DNA from: Virgibacillus phasianinus
GTDB taxonomy: Bacteria; Bacillota; Bacilli; Bacillales; Amphibacillaceae
Length of the DNA: 64,000 nt
Assembly (NCBI RefSeq): GCF_002216775.1
Contig: NZ_CP022315.1
Coordinates: 3,348,001-3,412,000 of the forward strand
Reading direction: 5' to 3'
Part shown: piece by piece, positions 47,059-58,597 of the stretch
Layout: each line of letters opens with the position of its first letter
How positions within the stretch are numbered: the stretch's first letter is position 1
Notes under the pieces: generated by a model
What the model was told of the DNA's origin: nothing
Seen by the model: only the letters and a program-made list of their open reading frames with translations
Database searches by the model: none
Made by a program: the position numbers and the translations under genes

Positions 47059-48531
47059 ATGAATGACCAATCACAAACACCATTATTTGATGGTTTACTA
47101 AATCACATAGATAAAAATCCAACCCAATTTCACATTCCGGGTCATAAACAGGGAAAAGCAATTGATGACAGGTTCCGTGATTTTATGGGTGAAAACGCAT
47201 TTAAGATTGACTTAATAAATATTGAACCACTTGACGACCTTCATCACCCAGGCGGCATAATAAGAGATGCTCAACATCTTGCTGCAAGGGCCTTTGGTGC
47301 GGATTATACATTCTTCTCTGTGCAAGGCACAAGTGGTGCAATCATGACAATGGTATTAAGTGTATGCAACCCTGGGGATAAAATAATCGTTCCTAGAAAC
47401 GTGCACAAATCGGTAACATCCGCCATCATTTTCTCAGGTGCAACGCCCATTTTTATCCACCCCGAACTTGATCGTACTCTGGGAATATCGCACGGAATTA
47501 CACCTTCTGCTGTTCGCCATGCACTAGATGCCCATCCAGATGCAAAAGCAGTATTGGTAATTAACCCAACATATTTTGGGATTGTAGCAGATTTACAGGA
47601 AATAGTTGAAATTTCGCATAGCTATGATGTACCGGTCCTGGTCGACGAAGCCCACGGTGTCCATATTCATTTTCATAACAAATTACCGCTTTCATCAATG
47701 CAGGCTGGAGCTGATATGGCTGCAACCAGTGTCCACAAATTAGGAGGTTCCTTAACACAAAGCTCCGTACTCAATTTAAAGGGAGACTTGGTGTCACACG
47801 AGCGTGTACAGACAGTTATGTCAATGCTGACAACAACATCCACCTCCTATCTGTTATTAGCTTCCTTAGATGTTGCACGAAAGAGATTAGCAACAAATGG
47901 ATTTGATTTGATAGAAAATGCGATACAATTGGCGAATCATGCCAGAGATGCAATCAATCAAATACCTTATCTATATTGTGTTGGAGAAGAGATCATTGGA
48001 AGTGAAGCAATCTATGGGTTTGATCCAACTAAATTAATCATATCAGTTAAGGATCTTGGAATATCGGGGTATGACGCGGAGGTTTGGCTCCGAAAAAATT
48101 ATGCTGTTGAGGTGGAACTTTCCGACTTATATAATCTTCTTTGTATCATTACTCCTGGTGACAGTATGGAAACAATAAAAACCCTTCAGACAGCATTAAT
48201 ACAACTTGTTAAAGAAACAGTAAATTATGATCAGGCAAAAGAAATAACGGTATCAATACCGGAAATTCCATTATTGGCACTTTCGCCACGGGATGCCTTT
48301 TATGCAGAAACAGAAATCATTCCATTTTCAGATTCTGCCGGAAGGATTAGCGCCGAATCCATTATGGTTTATCCACCCGGAATCCCAATATTTATCCCTG
48401 GTGAAATTATTACCGAAGATAATATTGCCTACATTAATAAAAATGTTACAAACGGGTTGCCTGTTCAAGGGCTAGAAGATGAATCATTACAAACCATTCA
48501 CGTTATAAAAGAACACCGTCCATTTAAATAA
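47059..48531 (+). CDS. speA: SpeA, arginine decarboxylase (Orn/Lys/Arg decarboxylase family)
   Basis: PLP enzyme that makes agmatine for polyamine synthesis in B. subtilis. 490 residues from the ATG at 47059 (GGAG 8 nt upstream; a GTG at 47050 is less likely). PLP-fold domain with QFHIPGHKQGK, VQGTSGAI, DEAHGVH and SVHKLGGSLTQSS (Schiff-base Lys about 228), and a C-terminal domain with PPGIPIFIPGE. Substrate (Arg versus Lys) by synteny with yktA and SR1. Confidence 0.9.
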   Translation: MNDQSQTPLFDGLLNHIDKNPTQFHIPGHKQGKAIDDRFRDFMGENAFKIDLINIEPLDDLHHPGGIIRDAQHLAARAFGADYTFFSVQGTSGAIMTMVLSVCNPGDKIIVPRNVHKSVTSAIIFSGATPIFIHPELDRTLGISHGITPSAVRHALDAHPDAKAVLVINPTYFGIVADLQEIVEISHSYDVPVLVDEAHGVHIHFHNKLPLSSMQAGADMAATSVHKLGGSLTQSSVLNLKGDLVSHERVQTVMSMLTTTSTSYLLLASLDVARKRLATNGFDLIENAIQLANHARDAINQIPYLYCVGEEIIGSEAIYGFDPTKLIISVKDLGISGYDAEVWLRKNYAVEVELSDLYNLLCIITPGDSMETIKTLQTALIQLVKETVNYDQAKEITVSIPEIPLLALSPRDAFYAETEIIPFSDSAGRISAESIMVYPPGIPIFIPGEIITEDNIAYINKNVTNGLPVQGLEDESLQTIHVIKEHRPFK

Positions 48532-48579
48532 GAAAAGTGGAGGCGATAGCTTCTACGAGCCGAAAGACGCTTCTATAAA

Positions 48580-48634
48580 GTTACTTCGTAGTTTATAGAT
48601 TTTGTGTCAAAAACAACAATCTTTTAGAAAACCA
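48580..48634. repeat. Fragment of the MITE-like repeat
   Basis: Matches 2751-2806 in reverse complement; shared core GATTTTGTGTCAAAAACAA. Only this half of the element is present, between speA and the SR1P locus. Confidence 0.7.
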
Positions 48635-48640
48635 GTCTAT

Positions 48641-48678
48641 AAAAATGAGTGGCACCGCTTAGGATGCCACTCATTTTT
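48641..48678. terminator. Terminator of the SR1-like RNA (also speA side)
   Basis: AAAAATGAGTGGCA paired with TGCCACTCATTTTT; T-tract on both strands, starting 4 nt after the SR1P stop on the minus strand. Confidence 0.88.
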
Positions 48679-48681
48679 ATA

Positions 48682-48780
48682 TTATTTACAATCAGGACAA
48701 GCGCCATATAGGGTTGTTACTTTCTCATCATCAAAATGCTCAATTACCTGCTGACAGTCTTGGCAAATGATAGTTCCCAT
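48682..48780 (-). CDS. sr1P: GapA-binding peptide SR1P
   Basis: 32 residues, begins MGTIICQDCQQVIEHF and contains DEKVTTLYGACPDC. Two Cys pairs (CQDC and CPDC), suggesting metal binding. The family is known from B. subtilis, where SR1P binds glyceraldehyde-3-phosphate dehydrogenase GapA and promotes its interaction with RNase J1. AAGGAG is 10 nt before the ATG. rnjA lies 10 kb away in the same window. Shorter than the 39-residue B. subtilis peptide at the C-terminus. Confidence 0.85.
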   Translation of the reverse strand: MGTIICQDCQQVIEHFDDEKVTTLYGACPDCK

Positions 48781-48819
48781 TTCAGCCCAGCTCCTTCGTT
48801 TTTATGATAGCGTATTCAT

Positions 48820-48848
48820 ATTATAATATGTCACAATGCAAAATACAA
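48820..48848 (-). promoter_or_regulatory. Promoter of the SR1-like RNA
   Basis: Minus strand TTGTAT (48843-48848), 17-bp spacer, TATAAT (48820-48825); start of transcription expected near 48813. In B. subtilis this promoter is repressed by CcpN and CcpA; I did not identify operators. Confidence 0.75.
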
Positions 48849-48916
48849 GCGCTAATTAGTATATCATTATTCCTTTTATATTACATACTATTGTAACGCC
48901 AAAATATTTGTGCATT

Positions 48917-48951
48917 AAAAAGCAGCCACCTTTCCCCTATAAGTGACTGCT
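48917..48951 (-). terminator. Terminator after the polysaccharide deacetylase
   Basis: GCAGTCAC/GTGGCTGC stem followed by TTTTTAAT on the minus strand. Confidence 0.75.
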
Positions 48952-48958
48952 TGCCTCT

Positions 48959-49816
48959 TTATTTTGTTTTTATTAGATGTGGGTCCACCGTTTTGTACCC
49001 CTTATCACGAAGGCCTCTAACGATATCAGATAAGGCTTTAGATGTCCACTCCCTATCGTGCATCAGCAGGTTTGCTCCTGGCTTAAGAAGACTGTATGGA
49101 ATATCAATTTCAGGGGCTTTTCCGGTAACCATTGCCTTCGTCAGTTTCTCTGCATCCATATAAGGTTCAAAATAATCATATCCATATGACCAATTCATCA
49201 AGATCATACCTTGTTCATCGGCAATTTTTCTGGTAGAGTCTGTATTCGCTCCATTAGGTGCACGGAAAAATTTTGGTTTTTCGCCAATTACTTGTTCAAC
49301 CATTTCACTAACCTTTTCAATCTCTTTTCTCTGTTCCCCCTCCGATAAATCTGGTAAATAGGCATGGCTATATGTATGATTCCCTATTAAAAATCCCATA
49401 TCATGAATCTTTTTTAACGCTTTTTTTCCTTCCTGGGAGTCCAAATAAATACCGTTCACAAAAAAAATAGCTCCCGCGTCCAACTCTTTTAATGTTTTTG
49501 CCATATCAACGGCATATTTATCCGGTGCATCATCAATTGTAAGTAAAACAACCTTTTCATTTGTATCCCCTTTTATAGGTTCTATAGACCAATTCTTTTG
49601 ATTTACTGAATATTTTGGTTCTGTTGGTTTTTCTACAGACGTTTCTGATTTTTCCTTATCAGTTTCCTCGTTTTTTTTATTTTGATTTTTTTCTTTTCCT
49701 TGCTCAGACTCATCTTTTTTTTCTTTATGATTGCCATCTACAGGTGCTACGTTATCAGAACAGGCACTCATAGTTGCCACTAGTAATAACAGACAAATTA
49801 TAACAATTTTTTTCAA
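48959..49816 (-). CDS. Polysaccharide deacetylase family lipoprotein
   Basis: 285 residues: signal peptide with lipobox MSAC (Cys 19), a Lys/Glu-rich linker (about 28-70), then a NodB domain. Metal site motifs: LLTIDDAPD (two Asp present, but DAP instead of the common DGP), HTYSH, RAPNG, and a late LLMHD. Likely acts on cell-wall or other N-acetylated glycans outside the membrane; substrate unknown. Not a gene I can place by synteny. Confidence 0.85.
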   Translation of the reverse strand: MKKIVIICLLLLVATMSACSDNVAPVDGNHKEKKDESEQGKEKNQNKKNEETDKEKSETSVEKPTEPKYSVNQKNWSIEPIKGDTNEKVVLLTIDDAPDKYAVDMAKTLKELDAGAIFFVNGIYLDSQEGKKALKKIHDMGFLIGNHTYSHAYLPDLSEGEQRKEIEKVSEMVEQVIGEKPKFFRAPNGANTDSTRKIADEQGMILMNWSYGYDYFEPYMDAEKLTKAMVTGKAPEIDIPYSLLKPGANLLMHDREWTSKALSDIVRGLRDKGYKTVDPHLIKTK

Positions 49817-50106
49817 AATAGATCCCCCTTGTAAACTTTGTATGTATATGAACTATTATATCGAATATCGACAAATGATTGCTACAGTTTTTCTGAATTA
49901 ATTTAGCATTACAGTGGAAGATTAAGTTTACAATAAAACAGTAATGGGTAAGTAAATATAGGAAAAGTAGGCATAAAAGAATTTTATTTCCATTATCGGA
50001 AATAATAAGTACATTAGTTGAACTATTAATTTTAATATGTTTTAATACTAAAATGTGCTTTTATAATTCGACAAATACATTTGACTATTAGAAAGGGAGA
50101 AGGTCT

Positions 50107-51612
50107 ATGAATAAAGTTACACGCGTTTTTTGGGTTTCTGTGATTATTTCGGTTTTATTCATTATCTGGGGCATTTGGCCAGATAGTAATATGCAGGCCG
50201 TAACAACAGAAATACAAGGCTTTATCGTAAGTGAATTTGGTTGGTTTTATCTACTTAGCGCAACCGGATTTTTACTCTTTGCGTTATTTCTTATCTTTTC
50301 AAAGTACGGGAATATTAAACTTGGTAAACCTGGTGACAAACCAGAATATTCCTACATAACCTGGTTTGCTATGCTATTCAGCGCCGGTATGGGGATCGGC
50401 TTGGTGTTCTGGGGTGCTGCCGAACCACTCTCACACTTCCATACACCTCCATACGGGGAAGGTGGTTCCGTTGAAGCAGCAAAAGCTGCTTTACAATATA
50501 GTTTTTTCCACTGGGGCTTACACCCTTGGGCAGTCTACGCCACCATTGCACTTGCATTAGCATATTTTAAATTCAGAAGACAATCATCGGGCTTAGTAAG
50601 TGCTATTCTTGAACCACTGTTTGGTGATAAAATGAAAGGTCCGTGGGGAACCCTGGTTGACTTTATTGTTGTATTCGCAACTGTTTTCGGTGTCGCCACA
50701 TCGCTAGGATTTGGTGCAATACAAATCAGTGGTGGTTTATCATTTGTTTTTGGCTGGGATCAAACGATTACCATGCAATTCATAATAATCCTTATCGTTA
50801 CCGTTTTATATTTAATATCAGCAATGACTGGTTTAAATAAAGGGATTAAGTACTTAAGTAACGCCAATATAGTGCTTGCTCTATTATTAATGGCATTCCT
50901 GCTTGTAATTGGACCAACAGGCTTCATTATGAACCTGTTTACAGATACCTTTGGCAGTTATATACAAAACCTTCCAGGCATGAGCTTTAGAATGACTCCG
51001 TTTGATACAGAAGATACTTGGATTAAAGATTGGACATTATTCTATTGGGCATGGTGGATTGCTTGGGCACCATTTGTAGGTACATTTATTGCCCGCGTAT
51101 CCCGCGGTAGAACAATCAGAGAATTTGTTCTTGGTGTTTTGTTAGTACCAACAATTTTCGGTGCATTATGGTTTACTGTATTTGGTGGATCTGCTATTCA
51201 CTTAGAAATGTTTGAAGGCACAAATATTATTCATTATGTGAACGATCTTGGTGAAGAAACAGCATTATTCGCTGTATTGCAGGAGTTTCCACTTGGAACG
51301 GTAATGTCAATTCTTGCTATTCTGTTGATTAGTACATTTTTTATTACATCAGCAGACTCCGCAACCTTCGTATTAGGAATGCAAACAACCGGTGGTAGTT
51401 TGTATCCGCCAAACGTTGTTAAATTGGCATGGGGATTAATTCAATCCGGCGCCGCTGCTGTATTACTCTGGCGAGGTGGCCTGCAAGCATTACAAACGGC
51501 CTCGATCATTGCAGCGTTACCATTTACAATTATCATGATACTTGTCGTATTTTCGATGTTCAAAGCATTTAAAGAAGAAGGTAAAAATAGCGATTTAAGA
51601 CGGAAGAAATAA
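50107..51612 (+). CDS. opuD: BCCT family glycine betaine/choline-type transporter
   Basis: 501 residues, twelve transmembrane helices. AGMGIGLVFWGAAEP (glycine stretch, Na+/substrate site in helix 3) and a Trp-rich helix 8 segment FYWAWWIAWAPFVGTFIARVS mark a BCCT carrier; ISRGRTIREF-like loop follows. Closest named type is OpuD, an Na+/betaine symporter for osmotic stress; exact substrate is inferred. GGGAGAAGG precedes the ATG. Confidence 0.88.
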   Translation: MNKVTRVFWVSVIISVLFIIWGIWPDSNMQAVTTEIQGFIVSEFGWFYLLSATGFLLFALFLIFSKYGNIKLGKPGDKPEYSYITWFAMLFSAGMGIGLVFWGAAEPLSHFHTPPYGEGGSVEAAKAALQYSFFHWGLHPWAVYATIALALAYFKFRRQSSGLVSAILEPLFGDKMKGPWGTLVDFIVVFATVFGVATSLGFGAIQISGGLSFVFGWDQTITMQFIIILIVTVLYLISAMTGLNKGIKYLSNANIVLALLLMAFLLVIGPTGFIMNLFTDTFGSYIQNLPGMSFRMTPFDTEDTWIKDWTLFYWAWWIAWAPFVGTFIARVSRGRTIREFVLGVLLVPTIFGALWFTVFGGSAIHLEMFEGTNIIHYVNDLGEETALFAVLQEFPLGTVMSILAILLISTFFITSADSATFVLGMQTTGGSLYPPNVVKLAWGLIQSGAAAVLLWRGGLQALQTASIIAALPFTIIMILVVFSMFKAFKEEGKNSDLRRKK

Positions 51613-51637
51613 ATGGAAAGTGGACACATCAAATTGC

Positions 51638-51680
51638 AAAAAAAGAGTTAGGCGGTCATCCCCGCCTGACTCTTTTTTTG
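51638..51680 (+). terminator. Terminator after the BCCT transporter
   Basis: AAAAAGAGTTAGGCGG/CCGCCTGACTCTTTTTTT stem with T-tract. Confidence 0.88.
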
Positions 51681-51687
51681 CAATAAC

Positions 51688-51720
51688 TAAGGGCTGTGGT
51701 TTACCACAGCCCTTAGTTTT
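51688..51720 (-). terminator. Terminator after pdhD
   Basis: Perfect AAGGGCTGTGGT/ACCACAGCCCTT 12-bp stem just past the pdhD stop on the minus strand; the T-tract is weak. Confidence 0.75.
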
Positions 51721-51725
51721 ATTAC

Positions 51726-53135
51726 TTATTTCATCATATGAATAGGAGTGCCTAGCGCTACTTCTGCAGCTTCCATTGTGATTTCTCCTAGACTAGGATG
51801 CGCATGAATCGTCAACGCGATATCCTCAGCTGTCATCCCAGCTTCAATAGCCAAGCCAATTTCAGCAATCATATCACTGGCATTTGGACCTGCGATTTGA
51901 GCACCAATTACCAAACCATCTTCTTCCCTGGTAATTAATTTCAGGAACCCATCGCTATCATTTAATGATAATGCACGGCCGTTTGCCGCAAATGGGAATT
52001 TAGAAGCTTTTGCTTTGTACCCTGCATCTTTTGCTTCTTTTTCCGTATAGCCAACTGTTGCCAATTCTGGATCAGAAAATACAACCGCAGGCATACCAAG
52101 ATAATCAATTTCAGCTTTTTCACCGCTTATTGCTTCAGCTGCAACTTTTCCTTCGTATGAAGCCTTATGTGCCAGTGGCATACCAGCAACGATATCTCCA
52201 ATTGCATAAATATTCTCTTTGTTGGTACGGCATTGTTTATCAATCTTAATAAGTCCTTTGTCGTCAACATCGATGCCAACTTGTTCTAAACCTAACTCGT
52301 CAGTATTAGGACGACGGCCAACAGTAACCAATACATAGTCGGCTTCGATTGTTTCTTCTTTGCCTTTCGATTCATACGTTACTTTAACACCATCTTTTGA
52401 TTCCTCAACACCCTTAGCCATTGCCTCGGTTATAATCTTTACATCTTTTTTCTTCAAGCGTTTCTTAACTACTTGAGTCATTTGTTTTTCAAATCCACCG
52501 AGAATATCTTTTGTGCCTTCCAGCACTGTAATTTCAGTACCAAAATTAGCATATGCAGAACCTAATTCGGTACCAATATAGCCTCCACCAATGACTACCA
52601 TTTTTTTAGGAATTTCTTTTAAATTTAGTGCACCCGTTGAATCCAGCACACGGTCAGAGAATTTAAAGCTAGGAATTTCAATTGGTGTAGATCCTGTAGC
52701 AATAATACAATTATTAAATGTATATGTTTGAGAATTCTTGTCATCCATTACTTTAACTGAATTTTGATCGACAAAGAATACTTCACCTTTAACGATGTCA
52801 ACTTTGTTGCCTTTTAGCAATCCCTCTACACCGGAAGTAAGTTTATTAACAACTTTTCCCTTCCATTCCTGAACTTTGGAAAAATCTACAGAAACATTTT
52901 CTGTTTTAATTCCAAGTTCCTCGTTACCATGGGCATGCTCGGTTAGATGACCAGCTTGAATCATTGCTTTTGAAGGGATACACCCAACATTTAAACAAAC
53001 ACCGCCTAAGTCACCTTTCTCAACTATTGTTACCTTTTGTCCTAATTGTGCAGCGCGGATGGCAGCCACATAGCCACCAGGACCCGCACCAACTACTAGA
53101 GTATCAATCTCAATTGGGAAATCTCCTACAACCAT
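51726..53135 (-). CDS. pdhD: PDH complex E3, dihydrolipoamide dehydrogenase
   Basis: FAD enzyme that reoxidises the lipoyl groups of E2. 469 residues: [17 protein letters not shown] (FAD), [13 protein letters not shown] (redox disulfide), [10 protein letters not shown] (NAD), a second FAD motif YAIGDIVAG, and the C-terminal HAHPSLGE active-site His-Glu. GGAGG upstream; 3 nt after pdhC. Confidence 0.97.
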   Translation of the reverse strand: MVVGDFPIEIDTLVVGAGPGGYVAAIRAAQLGQKVTIVEKGDLGGVCLNVGCIPSKAMIQAGHLTEHAHGNEELGIKTENVSVDFSKVQEWKGKVVNKLTSGVEGLLKGNKVDIVKGEVFFVDQNSVKVMDDKNSQTYTFNNCIIATGSTPIEIPSFKFSDRVLDSTGALNLKEIPKKMVVIGGGYIGTELGSAYANFGTEITVLEGTKDILGGFEKQMTQVVKKRLKKKDVKIITEAMAKGVEESKDGVKVTYESKGKEETIEADYVLVTVGRRPNTDELGLEQVGIDVDDKGLIKIDKQCRTNKENIYAIGDIVAGMPLAHKASYEGKVAAEAISGEKAEIDYLGMPAVVFSDPELATVGYTEKEAKDAGYKAKASKFPFAANGRALSLNDSDGFLKLITREEDGLVIGAQIAGPNASDMIAEIGLAIEAGMTAEDIALTIHAHPSLGEITMEAAEVALGTPIHMMK

Positions 53136-53138
53136 AAT

Positions 53139-54464
53139 TTACGCCTCCATCATAATTAATTGTGGATCGTTCAATAAACGCTTAATTTGATTTAATGCTA
53201 ATTGAGCTGTTGCGCCATCAACAATTCGGTGGTCAAAACTCAATGATAATGCAAGCACTGGAGCAATAACAATTTCTCCATCACGCACTACCGGCTTCTC
53301 AGCAATACGTCCTATACCTAAGATTGCTGCCTCTGGATAGTTAAGAACCGGTGTAAACCATTGTCCGCCAGCAGAACCAATATTAGTGATTGTGCTTGTT
53401 GCACCCTTCATCTCATCAGATCCAAGTTTACCATTACGAGCTTTATCTGCCAATTCGTTTACCTCTTGCGAAATAGCGAAAATTGATTTACGATCAGCAT
53501 CTTTTACAACTGGTACAAGTAATCCTTTGTCCGTATCTGCTGCAATACCAACATTGTAATAATGTTTGTAGATAATTTCATCAGTCTCATCATCGACAGC
53601 TGCACCTAGAATAGGATACTTTTTCAATGTAGAAACTAGAGCCTTTGCCACATAAGGAAGATATGTCAATTTAATATCCTGTTCGGCCGCGATAGACTTA
53701 AATTTCTTGCGGTGTGCAACCAATTCGGTTACATCTATTTCATCCATAAGCGTAACATGCGGTGCTTTTGTTTTAGAATTAACCATTGCCTTAGCAATTG
53801 ACTTGCGAATACCACTCATCTTCTCGCGAGTTTCCGGATATTGACCTTTTGGTGCTGATGTTTCCTTAGCTGCAGATTTATCTTCAGTTTGTTCACCGTC
53901 AGCCTCGGTTGTTTCTTGTGTTTCAGTCTTTTGGTCACCATTAACATAACTGTCTATGTCTTCTTTAAGGATTCGGCCATTCTTACCAGATCCACTTACT
54001 TCCTGAATTGCCACATCATGATCACGGGCATATTTTCTCACCGATGGCATTGCAATAACGCGTGAATCATCGGTTGATTTCTGTGCTTCTTTTTTAGTTG
54101 TTTCTTGCTTATCATCATTAGTTTCTTTAGAAGATTCTTTTTTGTCCTCTTTTGGTTCTTCTTTTGACTCTTCTTTTTCTTTCGAATCGGTCTCTTCTGC
54201 TTCCTCTTCCTCGTCATCATAGCCTTCCGCGTCAAAAGTGATGATTGTATCACCAACTGTTGCCACAGTGCCTTCATCAACATGAACCTTTTTAACTGTT
54301 CCATCTACTGGAGAAGGAATTTCAACAACGGCTTTGTCGTTTTGGACTTCGCAAATAACGTCGTCCTCTTTTATTTCATCGCCAGCTTTTACAAACCATT
54401 TAACGATTTCGCCTTCGTGAATACCTTCACCAATATCGGGCATTTTGAAATTATATGCCATCAT
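53139..54464 (-). CDS. pdhC: PDH complex E2, dihydrolipoamide acetyltransferase
   Basis: 441 residues: one lipoyl domain (about 3-80, lipoyl Lys in QNDKAVVEI), a long acidic Glu/Lys linker (about 84-130), peripheral-subunit-binding domain (about 137-172), second linker, and catalytic domain with [10 protein letters not shown] (active His and Asp). GGGAGG precedes a double ATG (54464 or 54461). Confidence 0.96.
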   Translation of the reverse strand: MMAYNFKMPDIGEGIHEGEIVKWFVKAGDEIKEDDVICEVQNDKAVVEIPSPVDGTVKKVHVDEGTVATVGDTIITFDAEGYDDEEEEAEETDSKEKEESKEEPKEDKKESSKETNDDKQETTKKEAQKSTDDSRVIAMPSVRKYARDHDVAIQEVSGSGKNGRILKEDIDSYVNGDQKTETQETTEADGEQTEDKSAAKETSAPKGQYPETREKMSGIRKSIAKAMVNSKTKAPHVTLMDEIDVTELVAHRKKFKSIAAEQDIKLTYLPYVAKALVSTLKKYPILGAAVDDETDEIIYKHYYNVGIAADTDKGLLVPVVKDADRKSIFAISQEVNELADKARNGKLGSDEMKGATSTITNIGSAGGQWFTPVLNYPEAAILGIGRIAEKPVVRDGEIVIAPVLALSLSFDHRIVDGATAQLALNQIKRLLNDPQLIMMEA

Positions 54465-54485
54465 TACTACCTCCCGTCCATATTA

Positions 54486-55463
54486 TTAAAAGTTGATTAC
54501 TTCATTAACCTTATTTACGATATCTTTATGATTAGGCAACCATACCTCTTCAGCTTGTGAAAAAGCATAAACAGTGTCTGGTGCTGTCACACGTAAAATT
54601 GGTGCTTCCAGATGCAATATTGCACGCTCTTGTATTTCAGAAATAACATGGGATGCAACACCTGCTTGACGTTGTGCTTCCTGTACAAAAACGACACGAT
54701 TTGTTTTCTTAACCGATTCAACAATAGTATCAATATCAATTGGGGATACTGTACGTAAATCAATCACTTCTGCATCAATATCATTTTTCTCAAGTTCCTC
54801 AGCTGCTTTCAAGGAAGCGTGTACCATTGCCCCATATGAAATTAACGTTACATCCTTACCTTCACGTTTCACATCGGCTTTACCAAGGTCTACAGTATAT
54901 TCTTCTTCTGGAACCTCACCGCGGAATGAACGATAAAGTTTCATGTGTTCCAAAAACAGAACAGGATCGTTATCACGGATTGCTGCAATTAGAAGTCCTT
55001 TCGCGTCATGTGGTGTTGCAGGAATCACAACTTTAATACCTGGTTGTTGAGCAATCAATCCTTCTAAAGAGTCAGCATGAAGTTCCGGTGTATGCACACC
55101 GCCGCCAAATGGTGAACGAATTGTAATTGGCGCTGATTTAGATCCACCTGAACGATAGCGCATACGGGCCATTTGCCCACTTATTGAGTCCATTGCTTCA
55201 TATACGAAGCCAAAGAATTGAATTTCCGGTACTGGACGATAGCCTTGCAATGCGAGACCGATTGATAAACCACCGATACCTGACTCAGCTAGCGGGGTGT
55301 CAAAGACACGGTCGACACCGAATTCATCTTGTAAACCTTCAGTAGCACGGAATACTCCACCATTTTGTCCTACGTCTTCACCAAATACAAGCACATTATC
55401 GTCGTTTTTCAACTCAGTGCGCATTGCATCTGTGATTGCTTGGATCATTGTCATTTGTGCCAT
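54486..55463 (-). CDS. pdhB: PDH complex E1 beta
   Basis: 325 residues. Transketolase-like pyrimidine-binding domain ([19 protein letters not shown] near 27-45) and C-terminal transketolase domain ([20 protein letters not shown]). Forms the alpha2-beta2 E1 with PdhA. 4 nt after pdhA and 21 nt before pdhC, so one operon. Confidence 0.97.
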   Translation of the reverse strand: MAQMTMIQAITDAMRTELKNDDNVLVFGEDVGQNGGVFRATEGLQDEFGVDRVFDTPLAESGIGGLSIGLALQGYRPVPEIQFFGFVYEAMDSISGQMARMRYRSGGSKSAPITIRSPFGGGVHTPELHADSLEGLIAQQPGIKVVIPATPHDAKGLLIAAIRDNDPVLFLEHMKLYRSFRGEVPEEEYTVDLGKADVKREGKDVTLISYGAMVHASLKAAEELEKNDIDAEVIDLRTVSPIDIDTIVESVKKTNRVVFVQEAQRQAGVASHVISEIQERAILHLEAPILRVTAPDTVYAFSQAEEVWLPNHKDIVNKVNEVINF

Positions 55464-55466
55464 GAT

Positions 55467-56887
<1,421 letters not shown>

Positions 56888-56923
56888 CAAAAAAAGAGCC
56901 AAACCCCCGTTTAGGTTCAGCCC
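56888..56923 (-). terminator. Terminator after ykyA
   Basis: GGCTGAACC/GGTTTGGCT stem (with G-T pairs) followed by CTTTTTTTG on the minus strand. Confidence 0.78.
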
Positions 56924-56935
56924 TATCGTTATTCC

Positions 56936-57613
56936 CTATTCATTTTTCTTTTTCGCTTTCTTTTCATATGTCACTTCTATTTTTGCTGCTTTATAAAATT
57001 CTTTTTTGAGCTTATTATATTTTTCTGTATAAGCATTGAAATTCTTATTTGCTGCCAGCACATTCTTATAACTTTCATTTATTTTCTTTATATGTTCAGT
57101 CAATGTTTCCTGTTTCAGATCCTCTTTTTGAAGCATTGTATATAATTCTTTTTCCAGCTTTAGTGATTTGGCATAAGCATCATTCAGTGTATAATACGCA
57201 TCATACCTGTTCATCATCACGTCATACATTTTATTTGCTTTATTTTTAGCCTTTTCCTTCTCAAGTTCTCCAATAAGTTCCTTTACTTTTTCAAATTCTT
57301 CTTTGGAGCCTTCAATACTTTCTTTTTCCAATGCAATTTTTTCTTTTCGTTTGTCGATGACACCAATCGCCTCCACGGCAATTGATTTTATTTTATCAAA
57401 TTCATCCATGCTTAAATCAATAATTTGACTATAAAGCTTCTGTTCCTCTTTCTCAAGTTTAACAATGTCATCTTGTTGTTTTTCAAATGCTTTTTCTGCT
57501 GTTACCGCTTTTTCCAGATGATCATAAATTTTCTCGGATGTCGATGCTCCGCTGCATGCTGATAACAAGGTGATTATGCTGATTAATAAAATGATTGCTA
57601 TTCCTCTATACAA
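56936..57613 (-). CDS. ykyA: YkyA-type cell-wall-associated lipoprotein
   Basis: 225 residues from a TTG start with GGAGG upstream. Lipobox LSAC (Cys 20), then an almost wholly alpha-helical, Lys/Glu-rich coiled-coil domain. Family of putative cell-wall-binding lipoproteins in Bacillus; function unknown. In B. subtilis it also lies between def and pdhA. Confidence 0.85.
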   Translation of the reverse strand: MYRGIAIILLISIITLLSACSGASTSEKIYDHLEKAVTAEKAFEKQQDDIVKLEKEEQKLYSQIIDLSMDEFDKIKSIAVEAIGVIDKRKEKIALEKESIEGSKEEFEKVKELIGELEKEKAKNKANKMYDVMMNRYDAYYTLNDAYAKSLKLEKELYTMLQKEDLKQETLTEHIKKINESYKNVLAANKNFNAYTEKYNKLKKEFYKAAKIEVTYEKKAKKKNE

Positions 57614-57792
57614 TTCACCACTTCCTCCTTCGCCTAAAACGGTTAAACTATGTATGATTCTATTGATTATTAATCAGTATAACATATATATGAACCCCAA
57701 AATATATATTCATAACAATATCATATTAATCAATAATTGGTATTATTTATGTTAGAATAGGAAATTATGTACTAATTAGGAGTGAATGCATC

Positions 57793-58344
57793 GTGTTAAC
57801 AATGAATGATATCGTACGGGAAGGTCATCCTGCTTTACGTGAAGTCGCAAAGGATGTTTCTATTCCTCCAAGTAATGAAGATAAAGAACTTCTAGAAGAT
57901 ATGTTAGCATTTCTTAAAAATAGTCAAGACGACGAAATTGCCCGGGTGTACAAACTGCGCGCAGGTGTGGGGCTTGCAGCACCACAGTTAGGTCTTTCAA
58001 AACGAATGATTGCTATTCATTTCGAAGATCAACACGGAAAACTGTACAGTTACGGTTTATTTAACCCAAGAATTGTCAGTCATTCCATTGAAAAAGCATA
58101 TTTGAATAGTGGCGAGGGATGTCTTTCAGTTGATAGAAGTGTAGAAGGATACGTTCCAAGATACGCACGCATCACTTTGAAAGCCACCGATCTGAATGGA
58201 ACTGAAATTAAGTTGAGGCTTCGGGATTACTCCGCTATTGTTTTCCAGCATGAGATTGACCATTTAAATGGTGTTATGTTTTATGATCATATAAATAAGG
58301 ATAATCCATTTTTCGCCCCGGAAAATTCAAAGGCAATAGATTAA
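57793..58344 (+). CDS. def: Peptide deformylase
   Basis: Removes the N-formyl group from nascent proteins. 183 residues from a GTG at 57793 (AGGAG 10 nt upstream), matching the ITM-type N-terminus of the family. Motifs [17 protein letters not shown] (metal Cys) and HEIDHLNG (metal His and catalytic Glu). Corresponds to B. subtilis defB (ykrB), a type II deformylase by length and insertions. Confidence 0.95.
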   Translation: MLTMNDIVREGHPALREVAKDVSIPPSNEDKELLEDMLAFLKNSQDDEIARVYKLRAGVGLAAPQLGLSKRMIAIHFEDQHGKLYSYGLFNPRIVSHSIEKAYLNSGEGCLSVDRSVEGYVPRYARITLKATDLNGTEIKLRLRDYSAIVFQHEIDHLNGVMFYDHINKDNPFFAPENSKAID

Positions 58345-58349
58345 AATCA

Positions 58350-58387
58350 AACCCGCCCCGATTATCTTCTAGTCGGGGTAGTTTTTT
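58350..58387 (+). terminator. Terminator after def
   Basis: CCCGCCCCGA/TCGGGGTAG hairpin followed by TTTTTT. Confidence 0.82.
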
Positions 58388-58597
58388 ATCCGCATACTGA
58401 ATAAGATTCTTTTTCTGAGTGAAAAATAGGGGAACAGATATATCGCCTGAAATCCTTCAGCAAAAAATGTTTTTTATATAAATCGTGTTTTATTATTTCA
58501 ATATTGGTCAAACAGTATTATACTATAGATAAGAGGGATTGGATCGGTAGAACGTTTATGTTGCTTTCTTAAGATAAGAAAGGAGATGCATCAAATC

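Larger units (their letters stand above)
48641..48813 (-). ncRNA. Candidate SR1-type dual-function RNA
   Basis: A minus-strand transcript of about 170 nt bounded by a near-consensus sigma A promoter (48820-48848) and the hairpin at 48641-48678, carrying the SR1P peptide. In B. subtilis SR1 (205 nt, between speA and pdhD) base-pairs with ahrC mRNA and encodes SR1P. Location and peptide match; the antisense region to ahrC cannot be tested here. Confidence 0.7.
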
